Part shown: positions 1-8,718 of the stretch, piece by piece | Layout: each line of letters starts with the position of its first letter | Numbering within the stretch: the stretch's first letter is position 1 | Assembly (NCBI GenBank): GCA_001839685.1 | Contig: MLAK01000314.1 | Coordinates: 102,560 to 123,562, forward strand | Length of the DNA: 21,003 nucleotides | From: Tritrichomonas foetus | Taxonomy: Eukaryota; Parabasalia; Tritrichomonadida; Tritrichomonadidae | Direction of reading: 5' to 3' | Notes under the pieces: generated by a model | Seen by the model: only the letters and a program-made list of their open reading frames with translations | Databases searched by the model: none | Told to the model about the DNA's origin: nothing | Position numbers and translations under genes: made by a program

Positions 1-998
1 GGGTTTATTTTTTTCTCACAATTTTTTTTTGGATTTGGTTTTCTCTGTATCTTGATTTTTAAATTATAATATTTATATATTATTAATAGGATTACAATTA
101 AATAATTTTTAGATGACAATAATATCAACAATTATTCATTTAGATCTCTCAATAGTCTTCTACATCTAGAGCTAGTTAGTTTGTATACATCTCACCGAAA
201 TGATTCTGGGCTTTCTATTTCCTATGAAATTCGGAACGTTTGAAAGAAACAAACATTTCATAATTAGCATTCGAAATTTGTTTTTTGTCAGAATAACCCA
301 CGCAAAACCCGGAAAAGAATTTTTCAAAGTAATTTGGACCAAATTTGAATTCATGAAAAATTCGGCAAAATCCAGATGATCAGATTCTGATGGGATTGAA
401 AATAGAAGAATTTTAATTTCAATAATTACATATTTTTATATTAACGTCGAAATGGAGCGGATGATTTCGAATCTGAATCGAAAATGCAATGTGTAATATT
501 CAATTGCCTTGTGAATTTGACTTCTTTTTTGGAAACATATAGAAAAAGTTTATCATTCACTCAAAAATGGAACGATGAATTTTTTCGATTTATCGATTAG
601 ATATCATCAATTGATATTGACATTTCATTTGACGCATTCTAATTTTCCATATTTTCTATGATCAATCATGAAATATTAAATAATTCTGCCTTTAGGAGTT
701 TGACTTGATATCATTCACATTGTTCTCATCCAACGAACTGAAAGAAACGAAAACTTCCTTTATGGAGTTCCATGAAATCCTATCATACTTATTTCAGAAT
801 ACTCAGAATGAATATTCAAATTAAATTAAAAATTCGTAATATTTAATAAATTATTTCATTTTTCGTCTAACCCACTTTCCGCTTATTTTATACTCAACTA
901 TTTTTAATTTAATCCCAACTATTTTTGTTTTTAATCCCAGCTATTATTTTTTTTTAATTCCGCATTTTTGTAATTTCTAATAAAAATATACAAAAATG
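1..998. other. Gene-free AT-rich region downstream of the PAK-type kinase
   Basis: I find no convincing gene here. The only open frame (172-354, minus) would encode 60 low-complexity residues with no recognisable motif. The region holds poly(T) tracts, a CTGAAAGAAAC motif at 738-748 that recurs elsewhere in the window, and imperfect AATCCCARCTATTTTT repeats at about 891-955, next to the kinase 3' end. It probably contains the kinase 3' UTR and terminator, and perhaps the flank of a gene outside the window. Confidence 0.6.
891..955. repeat. Imperfect ~22-bp tandem repeat, about three units
   Basis: Three consecutive units share the core (A/C)TC(C)CA(A/G)CTAT followed by a T-rich tail: about 891-910, 911-932 and 933-955. 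The second and third both begin AATCCCA. The array lies just past the kinase stop codon, so it falls in the transcribed 3' flank or terminator. Function is unknown; it may be simple replication-slippage material. Confidence 0.55.
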
Positions 999-2354
999 TT
1001 AAAAAGGCCTGCTGGTTTTTGCGCTTTTCCCTTTTTCAGCCAATGTAAACCTTTCGAGTGCAGCAATTTCTTGAACAGGCGAACAATTACTCAAAAATGG
1101 ATGTTTGAGGAGTTCATCAGCCTTTGGGCGCTTTGATGGAATTTTATCGAGACATTTTGAAATAAAGTCGTTGAATTCAGGTGACCATTTATCTTTTTCT
1201 GTTAGTCCTCTCACGCCGTTAACCACGATAAGGTAAAGTGCTCGCATTGGCTGTTCGTCCAAATATGGTGGAGCACCTTCAGCCATTTCAATACATAAAA
1301 TACCAAGCGACCAAATATCAACTTCACTTCCATAAGCGTTTCCTTGAATTAATTCTGGCGCCATCCAATATGGCGTACCACATATTGTTGTCCTTTTTGC
1401 AGATGCATCAGTAAGGCGTGCTGTATAACCAAAGTCTGCAATTTTCACTTCACCGTTTTTTGAGACCAAAATATTGTCACTTTTTATATCTCGATGAATG
1501 AGATTATTTTGATGAATCTGTTGAAGTGCGAGCAAAATGTTCTTAACAAAAAATGCTATATGTAGCTCGGTCATGCAACATGTAGTAAGAATATCTGTTA
1601 AAGTTCCACCATTAACATATTCCATAATTATGTATAGCCATCCCTTATTTTCACAAACTTTGATGATCTGTACAATGTTCTTATGATTGAGCTGTCTTTG
1701 GACTGCTATTTCGTTTTGAATAATATCGCGTTCGTTTTGTTCCATATCGATTGCTTTGACTGCGACCAATTTGTTATCTAATGTTGTTATATTTGCTTTG
1801 AAAACAGTAGATGTGCCACCTGAACCGATTTGAGTAATATTAGTTAAGAATGACTTCGGATCGACATTTTCGGTTTCTGCAAGAGATTTGTCTTTTTCGG
1901 CTGGCTTTGGTGCTGGCGATTGTTGGTTTGCAACTTGCTCTGGATAGTTAACAAAGTTCATGACCTGCAAAACCTCCTCTGCGTGCTCGATGACCTGTTG
2001 TTTATTGATCCCGGAATTTTTAAGCTGTCTTTCCATCCATTCTGGAAGGCCGACAAACCCTGTGACACTGTCGATCGAAACGTGGATTTCGTGGTTGAAA
2101 CTTTGAGGATTGGATATAATGAATACGTCTTTTGACATTGGGCACACCTGCGGTCTCATATCAGGGGAAATATCTTCATTTTTGACTATTCCGCTAACCA
2201 ATGTTTTCGGGATGACAGCAGCGACAGATTCTGGAACATTTAAAAATTTACCGGATTTTTGATCGATTTGCATGTTGACAACATGTTGGCACGACATTGG
2301 AGCACTGATTTGAAGTGGCTCTTGCAATGATCTGCGAAATGCCCTCTTTTTCAT
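999..2354 (-). CDS. PAK/STE20-family serine/threonine kinase with tandem CRIB-like segments
   Basis: A 451-residue p21-activated-kinase-type protein kinase, expected to act downstream of Rho/Rac-family GTPases in actin and signalling control. Visible in the protein: a CRIB motif (ISNPQSFNHEIH, residues 80-91, continuing to W106); a second, degenerate CRIB-like segment upstream (residues 16-43); a Pro/Lys linker (about 141-160); and a kinase domain at about 173-421. Kinase landmarks are the glycine loop GSGGTSTV (177-184), Lys200, the alphaC Glu215, HRDIKSDN (287-294), DFG (307-309) and GTPYWMAPE (326-334). Thr323 aligns with the activating threonine of human PAK1. No PH domain is visible. The start is the ATG at 2352-2354; a weak TCAAAT lies 13 nt before it. 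The stop is TAAC, so unlike most TAA genes here it does not form TAAA. It is divergent from the SAPS gene. Kinase class is near certain; the GTPase partner is inference. Confidence 0.95.
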   Translation of the reverse strand: MKKRAFRRSLQEPLQISAPMSCQHVVNMQIDQKSGKFLNVPESVAAVIPKTLVSGIVKNEDISPDMRPQVCPMSKDVFIISNPQSFNHEIHVSIDSVTGFVGLPEWMERQLKNSGINKQQVIEHAEEVLQVMNFVNYPEQVANQQSPAPKPAEKDKSLAETENVDPKSFLTNITQIGSGGTSTVFKANITTLDNKLVAVKAIDMEQNERDIIQNEIAVQRQLNHKNIVQIIKVCENKGWLYIIMEYVNGGTLTDILTTCCMTELHIAFFVKNILLALQQIHQNNLIHRDIKSDNILVSKNGEVKIADFGYTARLTDASAKRTTICGTPYWMAPELIQGNAYGSEVDIWSLGILCIEMAEGAPPYLDEQPMRALYLIVVNGVRGLTEKDKWSPEFNDFISKCLDKIPSKRPKADELLKHPFLSNCSPVQEIAALERFTLAEKGKSAKTSRPF

Positions 2355-2889
2355 TGTCTCGAGATTTGAAATATCAGATTAATTTTTGTTCAAATATGAT
2401 AGATTTTTGAGAAAGGAGTTTCAATGGAGATTAAGTTGATTTTCAAAGATGAAAAATTGAACCATCATTGTATTTTTCTTATGTTACTTCTCTATGTTTT
2501 ACTTTTTCATTGTTAGTGAAATAACCTTCAGAAATTTGTTGAGCTTTTTGAAATATTATCACTAACTTTTTCAATTTTCAATTTCCAACCTTCAATGCAC
2601 TTCAATTTTTGGCGATCCAACATGTCTTGTTTGTCAAATACAGTATTTTGCAATAATTCTCAGATTTTGGGTGAAACAAATTTCGATATATATTAAAAAG
2701 TGACATTTTGATATAATCCACTTTATTCACTTAGTTGAATTAAATTATTTACATGTCAATAGTCTTGAATTTATGGTGATATCAAATTCGGTTATTTTTC
2801 ACTATGTATTTGGCCAAATTTCTTGATGTAAATCATTCAATTCATCGTCGATTTTTTGAATACTTTACTTCGTTTTCAAATCATCGTAA
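2355..2889. other. Divergent intergenic region between the kinase and the SAPS gene
   Basis: This 535-bp AT-rich spacer must contain the 5' ends of both flanking genes. It has repeated TTTTCAA-type runs around 2570-2620 and the TCATCG motif next to the SAPS start codon. I see no other gene or RNA. Confidence 0.55.
2881..2889 (+). promoter_or_regulatory. Initiator-like TCATCG next to the SAPS start codon
   Basis: TCATCGTAA directly precedes the ATG. If the A of TCA is the +1 base, as in the trichomonad Inr, the 5' leader is 7 nt. The same TCAYCR motif precedes the Rab, WD40 and large helical genes. The motif is seen directly; its role as a start site is inference. Confidence 0.5.
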
Positions 2890-5481
2890 ATGTTTTGGGA
2901 CGAATTCGCAAAAGATGAACCAGCTGGTTCCGATATGCACACTTTGATTTCCTCAGCGACTCCAGATTATGATACTATTCTCCAAAATAACGAATTGTTT
3001 CCACTTTTACGCCAAAAAGATGACGACGTGTTAAATTTCTTCAAAAATCCGAAAACAATTGGCGAGTTAATCAGAATCACACTTGGGCATGAAAATCTGA
3101 AAATTTCAAAAAAGGTCGTCGAATTATTTTCGTTGAAAGATTCGCCAATATTACAGGTTCTTATCAACGATCAAAAATTGTGTGAATCTTTGATATCGAA
3201 AATTGACTCGTGTGATCTTCTTCGAATTGGTTTCATTTCTCGAATATTCCAAAATGCCGCAAATTATTTTAAAGCCGATTTTCTCAACTTGTTTAACAAT
3301 TCACTCGAAATTCTCACCAATCTTACAAAATGCATTAATACAACGGCTGTTCTTGATTTAGTTCATGAATATTTATCATTACTTAATCCAGACGAACAAT
3401 GGCTTATTTTCACATATTTACAAATTCTTCTTCCAAAAGGAAAAAGTGCCACTTGTCCAAAATGCTTTTTAAAGTTTAAGAATTCGATAATTGGCCTCAT
3501 CAAAAACCTTGCCAAATTCCCACTTGATTCATTCAAAAAGGCCAATATAATTCGCCTTATGATTAACCTTTTCAAAGAGCCCAATACAAATTCAGAAGTT
3601 ATTGCTTCAATTTCACCAATGCTTGCTTTTATTTTTGAAAGTTCAGAATCCACTGAAATTAAAATTCTCATATTAGAACTTTCTTTAATTATTCCACCAG
3701 AAAAGTCCATTTTGAATATTGCTGCCAAAATTATTCAGAAAACTGGTTCAAAATATGATCAACTCAGTGTTACTGCTTTAGACTTACTCGCAAAGTCACC
3801 AAGTAAAACTTTATTGATTCTTCTTCCTACAATTGTTAATGCTTTTAAAGATGATCGAAATAATTCATTTCACCATTTGTCATTTGTTAATTTCATAAAA
3901 GCAGCAATATCTGTACCGGAATTGACAGAAAGTATAGTTGAACAATTGAAACCATTAATTTTGAATGGTGCAGGATCGAATGCTTCGATTAGAAAAAATG
4001 CAACATGCTCAGGATTCTTCCTCCAACTCGCAGAAGTGATTGACAGTCATATTAAAGGAAATGATGGTGAATGGACCACTTTTCGAAGCACCCAGCTTTC
4101 CAAATGGCAAGAACTATCTAAACTACAAGTTGAAGCACCAAAGCCAGTTGCTACATCTTCAGCAGCAAAACCTTCAGCATCTTCACAAACAAAAGCTGTT
4201 CCAAATAAACCAAGTGAAACACCTTCTCCTGTAAAAGTAGAAAAAGAAGATAAAAGGAAACAAGTAAATGTTGGAGAAGAAGTTGCGGTTAATGCAACTG
4301 GTATTTCATTCCCAACAATGGACTCTTTTCCAGAAGAAAAGAAAGAAGGTGATGCTGGATTCTCTTTTCCGCCAGCAGAGGCCTTTCCAGCTTCCAACAA
4401 TGATGAATTCGCTGGCGGTGGGTTTGACTTTCCACCTGCAGACGCCTTTGGAAAAACCGGCGAAAGCGAAACCAACAATGGTAGTTTCAATTTTCCACCA
4501 GCTGATGCTTTTCCAACTGTTAATGATGAAAACAAATCTGATTTTGCATTTCCACCTGCAGATGCTTTTGGAAAAACTGACGAAAATGAAGGGGAAAATA
4601 AAGATGAGGGATTCGGATTTCCACCAGTTGATGCTTTTCCTGCTGCTGCAGACGAATCCAAAAGTGACTTTACTTTTCCACCTGCAGATGCTTTTGGAAA
4701 AACTGACGAAAATGAAGGGGAAAATAAAGATGAGGGATTCGGATTTCCACCAGTTGATGCTTTTCCTGCTGCTGCAGACGAATCCAAAAGTGACTTTACT
4801 TTTCCACCTGCAGATGCTTTTGGAAAAACTACAAATGAAAACCAAACCAGCAATGGAAATAGCTTTGGTTTTCCACCAGCAGACGCTTTTCCAACTGTAA
4901 ACGAAGAATCTAATAACGAATTCTCGTTCCCGCCCGCAGATGCCTTTGGAAAAACGGAAGAAGAATCTAAGAATGACATTTCATTCCCTACAGCTGACTC
5001 ATTTCCAGCAGCTTTCCCGACTGATGCTTTCCCAAATGAAAAGAATGAGGAGGAGAGTGGAGGTTTTTCTTTTCCACCTGCGGATACTTTCGGAAAGGCT
5101 GGGGATGATGAATCAGCGAAGACAGAACAGGCAGGCGCCTTTGTAAAAGTAGATGAAAACGAAAACAAAGACGATCAAAAGGATGAAGATGAAAAGAAAG
5201 ATGAAAATGACGAGGATGAGGAAGAAGATGACGATGATAGCTTTGAAGAAGTGAAGCAAGCACCTGCAATTGACATTACCAAGCCAATTGCACCAATCCC
5301 AGTCATTTCAGCAAAACCTGTTTCAAATGAGCCTGTAGATGTTTCATTCGCACACTTTTTAGAACTCATTGATAATCCATGTTGGGAATATAGCGGACCA
5401 ACACCTGCAGAGTTGTTTGGGCAGAAAGATGCATTCTCAACTGTTGAAGAGGCGTTTAATTTCCTCGTCGGAAAAAGTTGA
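2890..5481 (+). CDS. SAPS-domain protein (putative PP6 phosphatase regulatory subunit) with FPPADAF repeat tail
   Basis: An 863-residue protein. The first ~415 residues are helical and match the SAPS family (SIT4/PP6-associated): an MFW start, an early IL..N.LF.LL pattern followed by NFFKNPKTIGELI, leucine-rich helices, and a closing patch with a W..L just before a linker, like the end of the SAPS domain. Family members target the PP6 catalytic subunit. After an Ala/Ser/Pro/Lys linker (about 415-470), residues 474-737 hold about 14 short FPPADAF units that alternate between 'AFP' and 'AFGKT' endings, separated by acidic spacers. A strongly acidic Asp/Glu/Lys stretch follows (about 756-787), then a short conserved-looking end. 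Most of the repeats can be read open in other frames, so long shadow frames are expected. The stop is TGA, with TAAA 38 nt downstream at 5519-5522. SAPS assignment is from pattern recognition, not a search. Confidence 0.8.
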   Translation: MFWDEFAKDEPAGSDMHTLISSATPDYDTILQNNELFPLLRQKDDDVLNFFKNPKTIGELIRITLGHENLKISKKVVELFSLKDSPILQVLINDQKLCESLISKIDSCDLLRIGFISRIFQNAANYFKADFLNLFNNSLEILTNLTKCINTTAVLDLVHEYLSLLNPDEQWLIFTYLQILLPKGKSATCPKCFLKFKNSIIGLIKNLAKFPLDSFKKANIIRLMINLFKEPNTNSEVIASISPMLAFIFESSESTEIKILILELSLIIPPEKSILNIAAKIIQKTGSKYDQLSVTALDLLAKSPSKTLLILLPTIVNAFKDDRNNSFHHLSFVNFIKAAISVPELTESIVEQLKPLILNGAGSNASIRKNATCSGFFLQLAEVIDSHIKGNDGEWTTFRSTQLSKWQELSKLQVEAPKPVATSSAAKPSASSQTKAVPNKPSETPSPVKVEKEDKRKQVNVGEEVAVNATGISFPTMDSFPEEKKEGDAGFSFPPAEAFPASNNDEFAGGGFDFPPADAFGKTGESETNNGSFNFPPADAFPTVNDENKSDFAFPPADAFGKTDENEGENKDEGFGFPPVDAFPAAADESKSDFTFPPADAFGKTDENEGENKDEGFGFPPVDAFPAAADESKSDFTFPPADAFGKTTNENQTSNGNSFGFPPADAFPTVNEESNNEFSFPPADAFGKTEEESKNDISFPTADSFPAAFPTDAFPNEKNEEESGGFSFPPADTFGKAGDDESAKTEQAGAFVKVDENENKDDQKDEDEKKDENDEDEEEDDDDSFEEVKQAPAIDITKPIAPIPVISAKPVSNEPVDVSFAHFLELIDNPCWEYSGPTPAELFGQKDAFSTVEEAFNFLVGKS
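4309..5100 (+). repeat. FPPADAF protein-coding repeat array
   Basis: About 14 copies of a seven-residue core F-P-P-A-D-A-F, with variants FPTMDSF, FPPAEAF, FPPVDAF, FPTADSF and FPPADTF. They alternate FPPADAFP and FPPADAFGKT, spaced by 10-25 acidic, Asn/Ser-rich residues. The higher-order unit is therefore a pair. The array occupies residues 474-737 of the SAPS-domain protein and looks like a disordered multivalent linear-motif region. Confidence 0.9.
4549..4830 (+). repeat. Perfect 126-bp tandem duplication (2.2 copies)
   Basis: Bases 4549-4674 and 4675-4800 are identical, and identity continues another 30 bases into 4801-4830. The unit is 42 codons, so the frame is kept, and it contains one complete AFGKT/AFP repeat pair. 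Neighbouring repeats have diverged at synonymous sites, so this duplication is recent, or homogenised, or an assembly artefact. Confidence 0.95.
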
Positions 5482-5912
5482 ACTTAGAACTTTTATTTCT
5501 TTAATTGATTATATTTAATAAATAATAACATAAATAGTCATGATCGTAGTTTTTCTCCTCGATTTTTCCATCGATATGTAAAGATCATATGTTTCGCGTG
5601 AACAGCGCCTCACACAAAAAAAAAATGCAAATCTGAAATGATAAAGATTATAATTTCTAGAATTTTCATGATTGTTAGCCCATTAATATAAATTAATTCT
5701 GAAAGAAAAAGAGCATTTCTTTCAAACCAATAAGGAAATCTTTCTTTCAGTTATTCATCTGAGCTCTACAGAATTGCTTTCAGATAAAAGAAATAGATAT
5801 ATTGATAATTGGGTCATTGTAAAATAAAAAACATAAAATAAATTTATGTGAAAAAACATTCGAATATGATATCATTTTATTTATCTAAACAAGGACCCAT
5901 TGGCAAATTAAT
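5482..5912. other. Convergent 3' intergenic region
   Basis: This 431-bp spacer lies between two converging genes. It contains the SAPS-gene TAAA (5519-5522), an A-run near 5617, and a cluster of CTGAAAGAAA inverted repeats (5699-5750). No coding region is supported. Confidence 0.6.
5699..5750. repeat. Alternative-hairpin inverted repeat CTGAAAGAAA
   Basis: TGAAAGAAA (5700-5708) can pair with TTTCTTTCA (5716-5724) across a 7-nt loop. Alternatively CTGAAAGAAA (5699-5708) can pair with TTTCTTTCAG (5741-5750) across 32 nt. It lies between two convergent 3' ends, so it could form in either transcript. The stems are A/U-rich and would be weak as RNA. Confidence 0.55.
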
Positions 5913-6869
5913 TTACTTCTTTTTCACTGTTGTTGCTAATCTTGCTGTTTGTTTTGGTGATTGCTTCGGTTTCATTGTTTGTGAAAGTTTTTGAGGAGAA
6001 CTTCTTGGTTGCATTGTTTGTGAGAATTTCTTTGGTGATTCAATTGTTTGATTAAAAGCTTCTTTTTCGGATTCTTCTTGTATCAATCTTTCTCTTTCTT
6101 TTTGTGCTAGAATTGTAGCATTGTATTTTCCTATTTTCTCATAAGGATCCAAAATTGGTTCTGGCGAAATTGGTCGAACAACAGACACGTTCAATTCTTG
6201 TTGAAAAGAATTCAATTCTTCATTTTTTTCTTGTTCAAATTTTTGCATCTTTCTTTGCCACTTTGTTCGAAAATCTGCAAGCTCTAATTCAAAACTATCA
6301 TAAACACGTTTCGCTTCATTTTCATCTTTTGGAATTGGAGTTGATTTATGCTTTTTCTTCAAATCTTGAAATTCTTTTTCTTGTAAATTAATCAATCTCT
6401 TTCTTTCAGTTTCCCAGAAATTGTGAGCAATTGATCGTTCTCCATTGAATTTTCTGGAAGCTGTATTTTCATCATAAAAACCTGTCACAGCTGTTATTAA
6501 AGGGACGGTTTGCGTTTCTGTTGGTTTAACTCTGGTTGTTAATTCTCTGCTTGAAATTATTACTTCTCTGTTTTTGTTTTTGCCTGTTACGGTCATTGTC
6601 GGCATCATCGACTTATCTGGCTTAACTAAGGAGAATTTCATTGACCACATGACGTCGTTGATGTGGTTGTATTTATCTGATAATCCACCGAGCTTTGCTT
6701 CGTTCTTAGCCAAAGAAAGTGGTACATATAATTTTGGATGAATGTATTCTGGGACTGTTTCGACTTTAATAGTGCCATCTACCAATCCTTTGACTATCTG
6801 GTCGATATCTTCCTGCGTATAATTTTGCTGAATTTCTTCGCGGTCAGGTGCAATCGATAAATTTTTCAT
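5913..6869 (-). CDS. Hypothetical coiled-coil protein with basic SP-rich tail
   Basis: A 318-residue protein that I cannot assign to a family. The N-terminal third (about 15-75) has a short helical segment ending in KLYVPLSLAKNEAKLGG, which loosely resembles N-terminal modules of trichomonad coiled-coil proteins. Residues about 150-225 and 250-275 are charged heptad-like helices rich in Glu, Lys, Gln and Arg. The last 45 residues are very basic and hold three related units of the type (F/L)xQT(M/I)...SP(K/Q)(K/Q) at about 272-307. There is no signal peptide, membrane segment or catalytic motif. The start is the ATG at 6867-6869, with no clear initiator motif. The stop reads TAAA. A cytoskeletal or scaffolding role is possible but unproven. 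Confidence 0.8.
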   Translation of the reverse strand: MKNLSIAPDREEIQQNYTQEDIDQIVKGLVDGTIKVETVPEYIHPKLYVPLSLAKNEAKLGGLSDKYNHINDVMWSMKFSLVKPDKSMMPTMTVTGKNKNREVIISSRELTTRVKPTETQTVPLITAVTGFYDENTASRKFNGERSIAHNFWETERKRLINLQEKEFQDLKKKHKSTPIPKDENEAKRVYDSFELELADFRTKWQRKMQKFEQEKNEELNSFQQELNVSVVRPISPEPILDPYEKIGKYNATILAQKERERLIQEESEKEAFNQTIESPKKFSQTMQPRSSPQKLSQTMKPKQSPKQTARLATTVKKK

Positions 6870-7497
6870 TCGATATTAAATTAACGTACAGTTTTTCAGA
6901 AAATAATTCTGTTTATAATTGGCAGTGCATTTCATAAAATCATCTTGCTGGAAATAACATTGAACAGTTCTAATAATTCTTTTTATGATATTATTCTTCT
7001 GCCTTCTTAGTTGTATATAAATTAACTTTGTCTTCTATTATTTGGATTTTTAAACTGCTATTCACATGGAAAATAGGAAAATATGATGATTTATATGTGA
7101 ATTTTTTGTTTCTTCCTTTTTCTAACTTTGGTTTCAATGAGATGAATCAGAAGGTGGAGTGTAATAAAAAATGGAATCATTTATTTCTTGAATGAACAAA
7201 TTAAAAAAGAACGTATATTAAAGGCGTATGAGGTAAGATCAATGAGACAATTAAAAAGTAAACCACGAGATGACTTTTTCGTATTTGTCAAACAGGATGG
7301 CTTTTTCATCATATCTGGATTTAATGAAATTCCTCAAACAATAGTTGGTTTTTTAAGAACTATTTCGTAATAACAATAATTTCACAAGATAGCTATATAA
7401 ACATTATCTGTCAACTATCATGTTTATACCAATTTTTCCATTACGTAATGTCAACGTCTGGTTAAATGGACTTCAAATTTTGGTTTATTGGTCTATT
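6870..7497. other. Intergenic region upstream of the coiled-coil gene
   Basis: This 628-bp stretch lies between the glycosyltransferase 3' end and the coiled-coil gene start. It should contain the coiled-coil gene promoter and the glycosyltransferase polyadenylation region (the minus strand reads TGA...AATAAACC just after the stop). A plus-strand open frame at 7188-7370 starts with TTG and has no in-frame ATG near its start. I do not call it a gene. Confidence 0.5.
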
Positions 7498-8718
7498 TCA
7501 CCTTCTTTTAGTTTTCTTTTTCATTTTTTGGTTCCATATTGGGAAATTAATGCTGCTATCTGTTTTTTGAGCGATGCATGTATCATTTTGAGATGTAAAA
7601 AGCAAATCAGTACTTTTTATCAATTTCCTTTTTTGTCTAATAAAAGGAATGTGAAAGAAATGAATTAATTTTGGTCTTTTAATTCGCCTTCTGTTTGCTT
7701 CTTTCTTCCAACTATCTTTGCCTTCATTAAAAACACCACCAGCATTAGAAATTAAAATTGGATCCAAATATCGTATTTTCAGGGTCCTATTTTCGCTCTG
7801 AAAATGTTGAGAAGTTTCAATTTCAAAAGTATCATCAGTTATCCACCTTTTTTCTTGGTTCATAAATAATTGTTTGAATGTAGGCTGCATTAGAGATGAT
7901 GATGATTGAAATATTCTCGATATCCATTGTTCTGTGATTTCTAAAACAAGTTGAGAGGGCTTCACTTTGTAAAATCCTAAATTTATTTCCCAAATAGGTT
8001 CAGTTGTGTTATCTAATGGAAATTTATAAACATATTGTGAATCGCATTGAACTTCAAAATCAGCTTCATCATTAAAAGTAACTCTTGGATCTTCTAGGAT
8101 AATAATATCGACATCAATTAATATTGGTTCAACTCCCCAATTAAGATATTGATGCATAGCTACAAGTTTCATTTTCACTATGTCGCTAAAATCTTGAATA
8201 TGCCTATTATTCACTGCGTTTTTGGAAAAGTTTTTCTTTGTAATCAAAATTGCCTGCATTCCTATATCAGTAACAGCCTTGTAAGATTCTTCATCAAGTG
8301 CAAGTGTGACATGATCTTTTGGATCTATTTCTGCTAGTTTCATTGAGCAGAGCATATTTAAAATAAAATCTATCATTCCTGCATTAACAACAGAGAACAT
8401 CATTACAGTCCTATTTGTTTGTAAATTTATTTGAGCCTTCGAAAGAATTTTCTTCATAATAATCAGTGATTCTTCTGGAAGAGAATATTTTTCATCATGA
8501 TTGTAAGCATTGATACTTATTTCATATCTGTCATTTGTTAAATTGATGTTTTTTTGGAGATTTTTAGATTCAATTTTGTCTAAATGCATAGACTCTGCAA
8601 AGGGATGTTTCAAGAATATCCATGATAGAGAAGACACTAGAAACAACGATATTATTGCAAAATATTTCATCTTCTTTTTCGTTGTCCTTAGCCGATGAAT
8701 TCGTAAAATAGATTTCAT
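7498..8718 (-). CDS. Type II membrane glycosyltransferase, nucleotide-diphospho-sugar transferase fold (PF03407-like)
   Basis: A 406-residue protein with a basic cytoplasmic tail (residues 1-17), one membrane segment (about 19-36, YFAIISLFLVSSLSWIFL) and a lumenal catalytic domain: Golgi topology. The metal/nucleotide-binding DxD motif is D202-V-D204, inside ILIDVDIIILEDP. It is preceded by a KMKLVAMHQYLNWG helix and followed by INLGFYKVKPSQ and W, the order typical of the PF03407/GT77-like family. Donor sugar and acceptor are unknown. The open frame extends upstream only to a TTG, so I take the first ATG (8716-8718). A second ATG (8668-8670) has a TCATCG motif 26 nt upstream, would leave just two residues before the membrane segment, and is a real alternative. 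The stop is TGA, followed by AATAAACC. N-glycosylation sequons are present (for example NRT, NTT). Confidence 0.88.
   Translation of the reverse strand: MKSILRIHRLRTTKKKMKYFAIISLFLVSSLSWIFLKHPFAESMHLDKIESKNLQKNINLTNDRYEISINAYNHDEKYSLPEESLIIMKKILSKAQINLQTNRTVMMFSVVNAGMIDFILNMLCSMKLAEIDPKDHVTLALDEESYKAVTDIGMQAILITKKNFSKNAVNNRHIQDFSDIVKMKLVAMHQYLNWGVEPILIDVDIIILEDPRVTFNDEADFEVQCDSQYVYKFPLDNTTEPIWEINLGFYKVKPSQLVLEITEQWISRIFQSSSSLMQPTFKQLFMNQEKRWITDDTFEIETSQHFQSENRTLKIRYLDPILISNAGGVFNEGKDSWKKEANRRRIKRPKLIHFFHIPFIRQKRKLIKSTDLLFTSQNDTCIAQKTDSSINFPIWNQKMKKKTKRR

Noticed and set aside
172..354. 60-codon minus-strand open frame in the left flank
   Set aside because: Low complexity, no motif, and a length expected by chance.
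4047..5168. 373-codon antisense open frame across the SAPS repeat array
   Set aside because: It arises because the repeat codons (TTT CCA CCT GCA and similar) read without stops on the other strand. Other frames of the same region are open too, and the product is a low-complexity mirror with no domain.
7188..7370. 60-codon plus-strand open frame, possible gene relic
   Set aside because: It begins with TTG, with no in-frame ATG at the start and no recognisable domain.
7420..7668. 82-codon plus-strand open frame
   Set aside because: It overlaps the 3' end of the glycosyltransferase on the opposite strand and has biased, motif-free content.
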